From 20CM-2-55-15 sp963738025 (GTDB lineage: Bacteria > Acidobacteriota > Terriglobia > 20CM-2-55-15): 64,000 nt of DNA. Made by a program: the position numbers and the translations under genes. The notes under the pieces are model-generated. The model ran no database searches. It was not told the DNA's origin and saw only the letters and a list, made by a program, of their open reading frames with translations. Positions 43,087 to 52,005 of this stretch are shown here, piece by piece (position 1 is the stretch's first letter; each line of letters opens with the position of its first letter). Location: NCBI GenBank assembly GCA_963738025.1, contig CAVTWA010000011.1, positions 620,001 to 684,000 on the forward strand, read 5' to 3'.

Positions 43087-43926
43087 CTACATAAGGGGAT
43101 TTACGGAAAGATTGTCGATCAATCGTGTGCTGCCCATCCAGATCGCCGCCGCAATTCGAACCGGACCCCTGATGGTGCTGACCGGCTGGAGTTCGTCGGG
43201 ATCGACGATCTCGAGATATTCGACCCGGATCACAGGAGAATTCGCCAGCACCGCCGCGGCAGCATCCCGCGCTTTAGAGCTGTCCTGCTCACCCTGCCGG
43301 ATTCTAGACGCCGCTTCCTGCAATGCCCGATAAAGCAGCGGCGCCGCTGCGCGTTGTTCCGGATCCAGATACTTGTTTCGGGAGCTGAGCGCAAGTCCGT
43401 CCGTCTCGCGCACGGTGGCAACTCCGACAATGGCGACCGGCGCATTCAAATCCGCAACCATCCGCCGGATCACGGCCAGCTGTTGCATATCCTTTTCACC
43501 GAAATAGGCGCGGTGTGGCCGGACGATATTGAACAGCTTGAGCACAACTGTCGCAACGCCGCGAAAATGACCGGGACGGAATTTTCCACAGAGCTGGTCG
43601 GTGAGATGTGTGACATCCACGAAGGTTCGCTGCGGAAATGGATACATTTCGCCGACAGACGGCTCGAAGACAAAGTCCGCGCCCAGCCGGTTGCAGATCT
43701 CGAGGTCCCGCTCCAGCGTGCGCGGATATCGGGCATAGTCCTCGTTAGGTCCAAATTGAATCGGATTGACGAAGATACTGACAACGACTGTCCTGGATTC
43801 GCGGCGGGCTATTTCGACGAGCTTTTCATGACCGGCATGCAGGGCGCCCATGGTCGGCACCAGGCCGATGTCTGGCGAGGACTCCAGAGCGTCCCGGATG
43901 TCTTTAACGGTGTGGACCGCCCGCAC
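43087..43926 (-). CDS. panC: Pantoate-beta-alanine ligase
   Basis: 279 residues from GTG 43926 (VRAVHTVKDIRDAL), the start that fits PanC length; the open frame extends to 44073 antisense-like through panB. Joins pantoate and beta-alanine with ATP to pantothenate. The ATP motif PTMGALHAGH, FVNPIQFGPNEDYARYPRTL, KLFNIVRPHRAYFGEKDMQQ and the KMSKS-like ALSSRNKYL are all seen. Overlaps the panB end by 23 bases: panB-panC co-translation. Confidence 0.95.
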   Translation of the reverse strand: MRAVHTVKDIRDALESSPDIGLVPTMGALHAGHEKLVEIARRESRTVVVSIFVNPIQFGPNEDYARYPRTLERDLEICNRLGADFVFEPSVGEMYPFPQRTFVDVTHLTDQLCGKFRPGHFRGVATVVLKLFNIVRPHRAYFGEKDMQQLAVIRRMVADLNAPVAIVGVATVRETDGLALSSRNKYLDPEQRAAAPLLYRALQEAASRIRQGEQDSSKARDAAAAVLANSPVIRVEYLEIVDPDELQPVSTIRGPVRIAAAIWMGSTRLIDNLSVNPLM

Positions 43927-44683
43927 GTACGTCCTCGATATATGCGCGCGCAGCGGACAGGATCTGCTCGGAAAGCTGCGCGTATTGCTTGGCAAATGGA
44001 GGCGGAGCGTCGGACAAACCAAGTGCATCGTGGCTGACAAGCACCTGGCCGTCGCATTCGGTTCCGGCGCCAATGCCGATGGTCGGTATCTTCACGGCCC
44101 GGGTAATTCGTCCCGCCAGATCCGGTGGAATCGATTCGAGCACGATGGAAAAGACGCCGGCCTTCTCCAGCATCTCGGCATCTTTCGCCAGACGGTCGGC
44201 GGCTTCGGAATCACGTCCTTGAGGGCGGAAGCCTCCCAGCTGGTGAACCGACTGAGGTGTCAGACCGATATGGCCCATGACCGGCACGCCGATATCGACA
44301 AGCCGTTTGGCCGTATCGACAATCTGCCGGCCTCCTTCGATCTTGATCGCTGCGGCGCCCCCTTCCTGAATCAATCGCCCTGCGTTACGCATGGCTTCTT
44401 CCACGCTCAGCTGGTAGGTCAGAAACGGCATATCGGCGACCACCAGAGCCCGCTTCGCGCCACGGGTGACGGCTGCGGTATGGTGGATCATCATATCGAG
44501 CGTGACGGGAAGGGTGTTGTCGTAACCGAGCACAACCATGCCCAGCGAATCGCCGACCAGGATGACATCGATGCCGGCGCGATCCAGAATGCGCGCCATC
44601 GTGAAATCGTAGGCGGTCCAGACGGCGATTTTTTCACCGCGCTCTTTCATGGCTCGAAGATCAGGTACTCGTACGGGTTTCAT
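43904..44683 (-). CDS. panB: 3-methyl-2-oxobutanoate hydroxymethyltransferase
   Basis: 259 residues from ATG 44683 (MKPVRVPDLRAMKERGEKIA), the family's usual start. Transfers a hydroxymethyl group from methylene-tetrahydrofolate to ketoisovalerate, first step of pantothenate synthesis. Metal and substrate motifs: ILVGDSLGMVVLGYDNTLPV, AIKIEGG, MGHIGLTPQSVHQLGGFRPQ, IGIGAGTECDGQVLVSHDAL. Lies 7 bases after the radical SAM gene stop and overlaps panC. Confidence 0.95.
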   Translation of the reverse strand: MKPVRVPDLRAMKERGEKIAVWTAYDFTMARILDRAGIDVILVGDSLGMVVLGYDNTLPVTLDMMIHHTAAVTRGAKRALVVADMPFLTYQLSVEEAMRNAGRLIQEGGAAAIKIEGGRQIVDTAKRLVDIGVPVMGHIGLTPQSVHQLGGFRPQGRDSEAADRLAKDAEMLEKAGVFSIVLESIPPDLAGRITRAVKIPTIGIGAGTECDGQVLVSHDALGLSDAPPPFAKQYAQLSEQILSAARAYIEDVRAGGPHR

Positions 44684-44690
44684 AGGCTGA

Positions 44691-45821
44691 CTACCACGAC
44701 TCCCGGAAGAGGTAGTTCTTGGGGACCTCCAAAAGCATCGCCTTATAAGAGTATCGCAGGCTGTCATGAATAAAGCAGACATGCGTGCACCAGCATTGAT
44801 CGCATTGGATTTGCCGCGTCTCTCTGGCCGGGGCCGGACTCTCCCAGAACACCTTGAAATTCATCTCGTGGTCCCGCAGATTCCCGATCGGTTGCCGCAA
44901 CTCACAGGCACGAACTCTCCCGTCGAAATCGATTACGGCCGATGTCTCGCCCGCAGTACAAGGCATAGGCCAGGCGGAAGGATTGTCAAGGTTCTGGAAT
45001 TGCGTTCGATGATGGAACGTCAGCGTTCCGACATATGCTGCTTTCTTGATCCACTTGATCAGCCGGATCCTGTCATCGAACATACCTTCCGCATAAGTCC
45101 ACTGGATGCGCGGCAATTCCGAATAAATGCGGCGCAACTTTTCGCGTTCGACCTGCTTCAGAGCGGGATCCTTGGAATCGCCTCGAATCAGATTGAAGTA
45201 ATGCCCGTCCGAAATCCGCTCGACCAATATGAGTTCCGCCAGGGGGAGAATCTCGTCAAGGTTATCCCGCGTGATGACGGTATTGATATTGACGATCAGC
45301 CTCAAGCCGAATCGTGCTTTCAATTTGCGCAGAAGGCGCCCGCTCTCCAGCGCTCTTTCGAAATTGCCGGGCACACCCCGCATGAAATCGTGCGATTCCC
45401 TTAATCCATCCAATGCGATGTTGATATGGAGCTCGAGATCCGGATTGCGCGACAGGACCTGCTCCGCGATTTCGTAAATCCGATTTGGCTTTAAACCGTT
45501 TGTCGGCAGATTGACGTAGCGGACGCCGTTGTTGCGGACAAACAGATCGATGATTTCCGGCAGTTCCTTGCGCAGCGTCGGTTCGCCACCGCTGAACCAC
45601 AGATCGGTAAACGGCGGCGTCGTTTGCGACAGCTTTACAATCTCATCCCACGAGAGATCGCCGGGGCGGTTCAGTTCCTCCCAGTAGAAGCACGTCTCGC
45701 ATGTCGCGTTACAGCGCGAGGTTACGAAAAAGATGATGGTATTCAGCTTTCGTTTGCGGCGGATTCGCCAAACACGAGTGTTTCGTTGGGTGAGACCAGC
45801 TTGTAGTGTATCTGTCGCCAT
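44691..45821 (-). CDS. Radical SAM protein with SPASM-like C terminus
   Basis: 376 residues. The 4Fe-4S/SAM motif is C37-x3-C41-x2-C44 (SRCNATCETCFYW), followed by DLWFSGGEPTLRKELPEIID. The C-terminal region has further cysteines (CTAGETSAVIDFDGRVRACE; CDQCWCTHVC) typical of SPASM auxiliary clusters. Such proteins modify peptides or sugars; no precursor peptide is seen nearby. The first 26 codons overlap the glycosyltransferase end in another frame; a later GTG (45773) is an alternative start. Neighbour glycosyltransferase suggests a surface-glycan or lipid role, by context only. Confidence 0.85.
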   Translation of the reverse strand: MATDTLQAGLTQRNTRVWRIRRKRKLNTIIFFVTSRCNATCETCFYWEELNRPGDLSWDEIVKLSQTTPPFTDLWFSGGEPTLRKELPEIIDLFVRNNGVRYVNLPTNGLKPNRIYEIAEQVLSRNPDLELHINIALDGLRESHDFMRGVPGNFERALESGRLLRKLKARFGLRLIVNINTVITRDNLDEILPLAELILVERISDGHYFNLIRGDSKDPALKQVEREKLRRIYSELPRIQWTYAEGMFDDRIRLIKWIKKAAYVGTLTFHHRTQFQNLDNPSAWPMPCTAGETSAVIDFDGRVRACELRQPIGNLRDHEMNFKVFWESPAPARETRQIQCDQCWCTHVCFIHDSLRYSYKAMLLEVPKNYLFRESW

Positions 45822-46868
45822 ACAATTTCAGTTCCGGCCGCCGAGAGCGCCAGGTTGTACAGATACAACAAAGCGACCAGCGGCGAACCTAGGATATAGA
45901 ACCAGCCGTGCCTGGACAAGGCGTAGCTCGGAAGAACCCTTTGAACCGCGGAATACCGGATCCAGCTTTTGGCTGTGGAGAGGCCATATACCGCCAGCCA
46001 CAGCATGGGATGGTGGAGCGGCAAAAGCCAGAATGCCGCGTTGAAGATCGCATGGCCGATGAAGCCCAGACGCCACAACCGGGGATGGTAAACGCGGGTG
46101 ATGATGATCTGGCGAGTGCTGAATTCCAGAAGCTCTGGCATCGTGCATTCGCCATAAGAAGGGATCAGGCACTCGGGTACGAAAATGATTCGGGTGTTCG
46201 CCGCTTGAGCGGCGCGCGTGATCGCATAGTCGTCGCTCACCGATCCCCGCCAGGCCTCGAGGACTTTCAATCGAACGAACGTCTCGCGATAGATCGCCGT
46301 CGAGCCGCCCCAGGCGAAGTTTCGCTCGTGGTCTCCGAGGATGGAGACCGAAGACGCATTCCAGGCCGAGCGCATCAGTGTCGGAAAATGAAATCGAGGC
46401 GCCGCATACCACCGGTATCCGGTCGTGATATTCGTTCGATCGAGCGGCGCGATCAGGCGGGACAGCCAGCTCTGCGGAAATCGTGCATCGGAGTCGCAGA
46501 AGACATAGATGTCGGCATCGTTGCATCGCGCTACCGCGAAAGCCAGGTTGTGAACCTTCTGGCCGCGGTCGGCAGTCCTGCCGGCCACCAGGATGTCCAC
46601 CCCGAACCTTTCGAGCGTCGCGTAAGCCGGATCATTCTCAGAGTCGACGATGAATTGAACGGAGTAGTTGGGATAATCCTGATCAAGGACCGACTGGACG
46701 TTTTTCTCGAATTCCGGGTCAGTTCCCTTGCACGGGCAAAACACGACCACCCGGTCGTGACGGGTTGCGCGGGCCTGGCCGATACGTCCGCATGTGTCTG
46801 GCCGCACGAATCCCGTCGAGGAGTGTGAGAATCCCCTGCAGGATCGCAATGACAGCCAGAACGTACAT
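45743..46868 (-). CDS. Family 2 glycosyltransferase, apparent +1 frameshift near the 5' end
   Basis: Catalytic part (frame 45743-46849): RVVVFCPCKGTDPEFEKNVQ, D-x-D in VFCDSDARFPQSW, acceptor block GSVSDDYAITRAAQ and TRQIIITRVY, then two C-terminal membrane helices, as in ceramide-glucosyltransferase/HpnI-like enzymes. The expected N-terminal membrane anchor, MYVLAVIAILQGILTLLDGI then RAARHMRTYR, is in another frame from ATG 46868. The frames meet at about 46775-46781, where skipping one C joins them. So the gene is frameshifted, mis-assembled at one base, or read by +1 slippage. The acceptor is unknown. Confidence 0.75.
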
Positions 46869-46969
46869 AGGTTTCGAGCTTCCTGTAGCAGCCGATCGTC
46901 TAGCAGCCGATCGTCGTCGTTTTATGTGCAGCGAATTGTGTGAGCGAGCATCTGGAAGGAAGTGCAACT

Positions 46970-47181
46970 CCCCGCCTAAGTTAGGCGGGGTGCCTTCGCG
47001 AAGCGAAGGCGGGGCGGTCTGTTCAAAGCCCGCGCGCAGCGCGCACCTTACAGATATCCGCGAAGCGCTCCTAATCGATTCGGTGCGCTTCGCGAAAATT
47101 AATAAGGAGCCGCTGCGCGGGGCTTAGAACAGACCGCCCCAGCCTCGCTCCGCGAGGCATCCCCACCTAAGTTAGGCGGGG
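46970..47181. repeat. MITE-like element with nested inverted repeats
   Basis: The outer ends are two REP palindromes (46970-46990 and 47161-47181). Inside are 21-base inverted arms GGGGCGGTCTGTTC-AAAGCCC (47011-47031) and their near-exact complement (47120-47140), plus small hairpins such as GCCTTCGCGAAGCGAAGGC. There is no gene in 46869-47249. Symmetry and lack of coding content suggest a non-autonomous mobile or structured-RNA element. Confidence 0.7.
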
Positions 47182-47249
47182 AATGGTTGCGCCAGAACCC
47201 TCAAGACTGCCAAACCCATGCCCAATATCCTCGTCACACACCGCACAGC

Positions 47250-48194
47250 TCAATCCCAGATCCGGTTCACCAACCATTTGGGCGCCACACGAAGTGCCGG
47301 GCCAAACCATTCACGCCACCCCCGGAACTGCGCCATCAATGCACGGCGGACCGCCCAGCGGCGCTCCCATTGCGACTCATATTCCCACTTCATTTCCTGA
47401 TACGCCGCCCGCCGCCGCAAGCCAGCGGCGACGACGCGCGCGGCGAGTATGCCAGTTTCCAGGGCGTGCCGCATCCCTTCCCCGCAGAAAGGATCCACCA
47501 TACCGCCGGCGTCGCCGATGGCGATAAAGTGTCCCGGCAGTCTATCGTATGCGAGCGGCCCCGTCACAAGGCAACGCCGGTCACCGAGATATCCCTTCAG
47601 CGCATCCTTCTTCACCAGGAAACAGAAATTCGATTGGCCTCCTTCAACGGAAACGCCTCCGCCATATCCATTCTCAAAAAACTGAAAGTTCAAAACGGAA
47701 CCCAGGCCGCCGTTTTCCACATACTGAATTCCGAATTCATCGATTGCCTGACGCCTGGTAAACCGGCTCAGCTTCCCTGCGGCATCGATCACAACGGAGC
47801 ACTCGATGTCATCGACGACGAATCCTGAGCGCAGCGGACATACTCTGCCAGCCGGCGTTCCCTGCAACACCGGCGCATGGCAGGCAAGTACATGATCAAG
47901 TACGGCACGCGATATCCCGAGGCCCGGCCTTTCAAACTGAACTTCCACATCGGCCGAACCAGCCCGGATGCGCGCCGATGTGATTTGAACCGCCCCTGCA
48001 CCACGTACGTCATCAAGAACACCGAGGGATTCCAGAGAGTCGACCGCACCAGGCGACAAAAAACCGCCGCACACTTTTTGCCGGGGAAACCGATCCCGCT
48101 CTAACGCGACTGCATCCACCCCGGACTTTACGAGTTCACGAGCGCATGCGGCGCCGGCGAGGCTGCCCCCGATAATGACAACATCGCACTTCAT
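47250..48194 (-). CDS. FAD-dependent oxidoreductase (geranylgeranyl-reductase-like)
   Basis: 314 residues. Rossmann FAD motif VVIIGGSLAGAACARELVKS with D/E-R at ALERDRFPRQKVCGG (the K-x-C-G-G of this class), second FAD block FIAIGDAGGMVDPFCGEGMR. It resembles the geranylgeranyl reductase/halogenase-like family that often tailors polyketides or lipids. Starts four bases inside the methyltransferase stop, third gene of a ketosynthase-methyltransferase-oxidoreductase operon. Confidence 0.87.
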   Translation of the reverse strand: MKCDVVIIGGSLAGAACARELVKSGVDAVALERDRFPRQKVCGGFLSPGAVDSLESLGVLDDVRGAGAVQITSARIRAGSADVEVQFERPGLGISRAVLDHVLACHAPVLQGTPAGRVCPLRSGFVVDDIECSVVIDAAGKLSRFTRRQAIDEFGIQYVENGGLGSVLNFQFFENGYGGGVSVEGGQSNFCFLVKKDALKGYLGDRRCLVTGPLAYDRLPGHFIAIGDAGGMVDPFCGEGMRHALETGILAARVVAAGLRRRAAYQEMKWEYESQWERRWAVRRALMAQFRGWREWFGPALRVAPKWLVNRIWD

Positions 48195-48844
48195 CGCTTA
48201 TCGGCCACCAGAACCAGTCGGTAAGGAAAACTCCGATACACGCGTGCCGGAACACCGGCGCGATCGGCAATCTTCAACAATTCGGCCGGACGAAACGACC
48301 GCCGTACGGAGACGGGCGCATCATGCCGGACCATAGGGCTTCTGCTGAACAGGGTCGTCAGAGCACGAATCGAGTAGTACGCAAAAAAGTGGCGGTGCAG
48401 ATCGTTGATGATGACCCGCCGCCTGGCGATGCGCCACATTTCAGACAGGACATGCACGCAACCGTCGTTTGAAAGATGATGAAAGAATAGTGATGCCATC
48501 GTGACGTCGAAGGTCAAATCGGCAAACGGCAGTTCCAGTGCATCTCCCACGAGAGGCCAGGCGCGCCTTGCCCGCCTCAACCCCCGGCCGTTCAGATCGA
48601 GAGCGACAATCCGGCATGGAATCCGGCGGAGCAATGCTTCACTGACATCACATCCGCCCGCCGCGACATCGAGCATCAAAAGATTCGATTCGCCCGGCAG
48701 AAACCTCTGGATTGCGCGGATGCCGCCAAGCCAGCGATTGATCACGGTCAGTTCACGATAAGCGGCATCGAACTCGGATTCAGGCCGGCTGAGATCATCC
48801 ATAATCTCATCCTCAACCGCCCGCTGCTCAAAACTCGAGCGCAT
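48191..48844 (-). CDS. Class I SAM-dependent methyltransferase
   Basis: 217 residues from ATG 48844 (MRSSFEQRAVEDEIMDDLSR); the open frame reaches 48937 inside the ketosynthase. SAM motif I LLMLDVAAGGCDVSEALL, motif II VALDLNGRGL, post-II LPFADLTFDVTMASLFFHHL. This pattern (D-D-L-S-R-P start, F-F-H-H-L) is like methyltransferases found beside type III polyketide synthases. Overlaps the ketosynthase by 17 bases and the oxidoreductase by 4. Confidence 0.87.
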   Translation of the reverse strand: MRSSFEQRAVEDEIMDDLSRPESEFDAAYRELTVINRWLGGIRAIQRFLPGESNLLMLDVAAGGCDVSEALLRRIPCRIVALDLNGRGLRRARRAWPLVGDALELPFADLTFDVTMASLFFHHLSNDGCVHVLSEMWRIARRRVIINDLHRHFFAYYSIRALTTLFSRSPMVRHDAPVSVRRSFRPAELLKIADRAGVPARVYRSFPYRLVLVADKR

Positions 48845-50168
48845 TGCCGAGAACGAGTGCCGCATTCTTCGAGCCGAAGCCGATGCAGTTGGCAAGGGCG
48901 TAACGCACCCGCGCTTTACGCGGCACGCAAGGCACATAATCGAGATCGCACTCGGGGTCTGCAGTCTGCAGGTTCAACGTCGGAGGAATGAGCGATTCCT
49001 GCATAGCGAAAAGTATTGCACTGATGCCGCAGGCTCCGCTTGCGCCTTGCGGGTGACCGACCATCGACTTCGTTGAACTTGCCGGAATCCGTGAAGCGCG
49101 ATCCTTAAAGCAATGTTTGATGGCGCGAGTTTCTATTCGATCGTTGAGGCTCGTCGAGGTTCCGTGAACGTTCACGTAATCGATGTCATCTGAGGACAAA
49201 CCGGCGTCCCGGATTGCGAGGCCCATCGCCCGGGCAGGTTCGAGTCCGGATTCATCGAGACGAACGCGATGGTGCGCGTCACAAGTGGAGCCATAGCCCA
49301 TCACTTCGGCATAGATTCGCGCGCCGCGGGCTTTTGCCGAGCGTTCGGTCTCCACGACATAAATCCACGCGCCTTCACCAAGGACAAATCCGTCGCGATC
49401 CTGCGAGAACGGACGCGATCCGCATTCCGGCATGTCGTTCCACGATTCGGTCAGAATGCGCATGAGGCAGAAGCCCGCGAGAATGCCTGGCGCGATGGGG
49501 GCGTCCACGCCGCCGGTGATGACAATATCCGCTCTTCGCGACAGCACCGCATCGCATGCGTAAAACAGTGCGTCCGTGGAACTGGTACACCCGGTCGAGA
49601 CGATATGACTGGGTCCATGAAAGCGAAATGCCATGGATATTTCGCTGCTTAACGTTCCGATGGTCGAAGTGGGAATGGTATAGACACTGGCTTTCTTCGG
49701 CTCGCCGTTGTACCAATGCGCATATTGCCGCTCGGTAAACTCCAGCCCGCCTCCACCGCTGCCCAGAACGACTGCAATGCGCCGGCGTTCTTCGAGCGTC
49801 AGCGTTTCGGGATTCAACTTTGCATCTTCGAGAGCCTGACGGGCCGTGGTTACGGCGAGAGCCGCCGCGCGGGAAACATGAGGCCGCTCCTTCGCTTGAA
49901 AATACGCGTAAGGGTCGATGCCGCGCACTTCACCCGCAATTTGAACAGCAAAGGCGGAAGGATCGAATGACGAAATCCTGCGGATACCGCTTCTGGCCTG
50001 CCGGTATCCATCCCACAATTCGTCACGAGAATTGCCCAGCGGTGTAAGACAGCCGAAACCGCTGATAACAATACGATCCGGACGCAGATCCCGGCTGAGT
50101 TGAAAGGGCACGTCAAAATCATACACCCCCAGCTCTAAAGCCAGACGCGCATCGTGCCGATTAGACAA
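48828..50168 (-). CDS. Beta-ketoacyl synthase (FabF/KAS-II-like)
   Basis: 446 residues, with a 30-residue N-terminal extension before RIVISGFGCLTPLGNSRDEL. Catalytic triad Cys in HIVSTGCTSSTDAL, His in NVHGTSTSLNDRIE and His in KSMVGHPQGASGACG. The sequences around them (GCTSS, HGTST, GHPQGASG) differ from house-keeping FabF (ACSS, HGTGT, GHTLGAAG), pointing to a specialised ketosynthase. First gene of the three-gene operon; no acyl-carrier protein or reductase nearby. Product unknown. Confidence 0.9.
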   Translation of the reverse strand: MSNRHDARLALELGVYDFDVPFQLSRDLRPDRIVISGFGCLTPLGNSRDELWDGYRQARSGIRRISSFDPSAFAVQIAGEVRGIDPYAYFQAKERPHVSRAAALAVTTARQALEDAKLNPETLTLEERRRIAVVLGSGGGGLEFTERQYAHWYNGEPKKASVYTIPTSTIGTLSSEISMAFRFHGPSHIVSTGCTSSTDALFYACDAVLSRRADIVITGGVDAPIAPGILAGFCLMRILTESWNDMPECGSRPFSQDRDGFVLGEGAWIYVVETERSAKARGARIYAEVMGYGSTCDAHHRVRLDESGLEPARAMGLAIRDAGLSSDDIDYVNVHGTSTSLNDRIETRAIKHCFKDRASRIPASSTKSMVGHPQGASGACGISAILFAMQESLIPPTLNLQTADPECDLDYVPCVPRKARVRYALANCIGFGSKNAALVLGNALEF

Positions 50169-50184
50169 TTGGGAGACAAATCAA

Positions 50185-50370
50185 ATGCAGATCGTGCCGA
50201 TAGGCTATTTGCCGAAAATTATCGATCCTGCGCGGCACGACGATCGTGAACCATCGCGACGACGGCAGCCGCCGCCTCGCAAGCGCGAAGAAATTCCGCC
50301 GGTTCCTGTTTACACACCCGATGGAGAAATACAGGAAGAGCGGCCAGCGAAGATTGACGTGTTAGTGTAA
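50185..50370 (+). CDS. Small basic/proline-rich protein
   Basis: 61 residues: MQIVPIGYLPKIIDPARHDD, then REPSRRRQPPPRKREEIPPV. Short, charged and likely disordered. It starts 16 bases from the divergent ketosynthase start and precedes trxA by 18 bases. Similar short ORFs are not known to me; it may be a leader peptide or a real small protein. Confidence 0.4.
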   Translation: MQIVPIGYLPKIIDPARHDDREPSRRRQPPPRKREEIPPVPVYTPDGEIQEERPAKIDVLV

Positions 50371-50388
50371 AATTTTTCTGGAGGATAC

Positions 50389-50715
50389 ATGGGCGCTAAC
50401 ACGATCGAGATCACCGATACCAACTTCGAATCCGAAGTGGTCAAATCAAACACACCGGTCCTGGTGGATTTTTGGGCGGCTTGGTGTGCACCTTGCCGCG
50501 CTCTTTCTCCCACCGTCGACGCCATTGCAGAAGAGTACAAAGGCCGAGTCAAAGTCGGCAAACTCGACGTCGACGCCAATGGCTCGACCGCCGCGCGTTT
50601 CAACATCCGAGGAATTCCCACTCTGCTTGTCATCAAAGACGGCCAGGTGAAAGAACAGATCGTTGGAGCCGTCGACAAGGGCGTCATCACCAAAGCACTC
50701 GACAAACATCTGTAG
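50389..50715 (+). CDS. trxA: Thioredoxin
   Basis: 108 residues, standard length. Active site WCAPC in VLVDFWAAWCAPCRALSPTV, cis-Pro in IRGIPTLLVIKDGQ. Cytoplasmic disulfide reductase. TGGAGG (a strong ribosome binding site) lies about 6 bases before the ATG. Its stop TAG shares its last base with the GTG start of purA. Confidence 0.96.
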   Translation: MGANTIEITDTNFESEVVKSNTPVLVDFWAAWCAPCRALSPTVDAIAEEYKGRVKVGKLDVDANGSTAARFNIRGIPTLLVIKDGQVKEQIVGAVDKGVITKALDKHL

Positions 50716-51995
50716 TGAAAAAAAACCTTGCAGTTGTAGGCGTCCAATGGGGCGACGAAGGTAAGGGGAAGATTGTCGACATTCTTTCCGAGGGCTACGA
50801 CTGCGTCGCCCGCTATCAAGGCGGGCATAACGCTGGACATACCGTCAGCATCGGAAATCAGCGACACGTCCTGCATCTGATACCTTCAGGAATTTTCCAG
50901 CCCGATGTCCAATGCGTCATCGGCAACGGCGTCGTCCTGGACCCGATCGCTCTGCTGGAAGAATCCCAAACCATCGAAAAAGCATTAGGCCGTTCTCTGA
51001 ACGGCCGGCTCTTTATTTCTAATCGTTGCCATTTGATTCTTCCTTACCACCGCGTGCTCGAAGCTGCGATCGAGAAGCAGCTCGGCGAGCGACGCATTGG
51101 AACGACATCACGCGGCATCGGCCCGGCGTACGAAGATAAGGTCGGACGCCGGGGCATTCGTGTCTGTGATCTCATGAGTCCCGAGACATTGCTGGATAAG
51201 ATTCGCGCGCAAGCTGCAGACAAAAATCGCATGCTGCAGGCATTGAACTATCCCCAGACGATCGACCCGGAACCGATTTTCGAGTCTTATATCCAGCATA
51301 GCGAAAAGATCAAACCGCTGGTCGTCGATGCTTCAGTAATGCTCAACGACCTGATCCGTTCCGGCAAATCCGTACTATTCGAGGGCGCTCAAGGCACGCT
51401 CCTCGATGTCGATCACGGCACATTTCCTTTCGTCACATCATCCAGCGCTGCGGCAGGCGGTGTAGCGACCGGACTCGGCGTTTCTCCAAAACATGTGCAC
51501 ATGGTTGTCGGCATTTCCAAGGCCTACACCACTCGAGTCGGCGCGGGCCCGTTTCCGACAGAATCGCTGGACGGACCCGGCGAACAATTGCGGACTCGCG
51601 GCAATGAATACGGCTCGACCACCGGACGGCCGCGGCGTTGCGGGTGGTTCGACGGGCCGGCCGCACGCTACGCGACGATGATCAATGCATTCGATTCCGT
51701 CGCCATTACAAAGATCGACGTGCTCGATTCTTTCGACGAAATTCCTTTCTGTGTCGATTACAAGTACAAGGGATCGGTGCTGAAGGATTTCCCCGCGGAC
51801 ACCTCAATCCTGGCTGAGGTCCAGCCCGTATACAAAAATATCCGCGGCTGGAAAAAATCATTGGCTGGAACGAAACAATGGTCGGAGTTGCCGGTGGTGG
51901 CCCAGGACTATCTCAAGTTCTTATCCGACTATCTGGGTACTCCGATCAGCATGGTTTCGACAGGGCCGTCGCGCGACGAGACCGTCCACCTTTAA
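50715..51995 (+). CDS. purA: Adenylosuccinate synthetase
   Basis: 426 residues from GTG 50715, which overlaps the trxA stop by one base; the frame is open further upstream inside trxA, but VKKNLAVVGVQWGDEGKGKI is the normal start. GTP-dependent conversion of IMP and aspartate to adenylosuccinate in AMP synthesis. GDEGKGK loop, GHNAGHTV, TTSRGIGPAYEDKVGRRGIR and the C-terminal STGPSRDETV are all intact. Cotranscribed with trxA. Confidence 0.96.
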   Translation: MKKNLAVVGVQWGDEGKGKIVDILSEGYDCVARYQGGHNAGHTVSIGNQRHVLHLIPSGIFQPDVQCVIGNGVVLDPIALLEESQTIEKALGRSLNGRLFISNRCHLILPYHRVLEAAIEKQLGERRIGTTSRGIGPAYEDKVGRRGIRVCDLMSPETLLDKIRAQAADKNRMLQALNYPQTIDPEPIFESYIQHSEKIKPLVVDASVMLNDLIRSGKSVLFEGAQGTLLDVDHGTFPFVTSSSAAAGGVATGLGVSPKHVHMVVGISKAYTTRVGAGPFPTESLDGPGEQLRTRGNEYGSTTGRPRRCGWFDGPAARYATMINAFDSVAITKIDVLDSFDEIPFCVDYKYKGSVLKDFPADTSILAEVQPVYKNIRGWKKSLAGTKQWSELPVVAQDYLKFLSDYLGTPISMVSTGPSRDETVHL

Positions 51996-52005
51996 ACGAA
52001 AAAGA

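Noticed and set aside
43069..44037. Long plus-strand frames through panC/panB
   Set aside because: Antisense to two unmistakable pantothenate genes.
45908..46828. 306-codon plus-strand frame
   Set aside because: Antisense to the glycosyltransferase; no recognisable domain.
44691..46868. Hopanoid HpnH-HpnI pair
   Set aside because: The glycosyltransferase resembles HpnI, but the radical SAM protein has SPASM-type cysteines and lacks an HpnH-like layout; no other hopanoid gene is near.
47187..47828. 213-codon plus-strand frame
   Set aside because: Antisense to the FAD oxidoreductase and starting in a repeat element.
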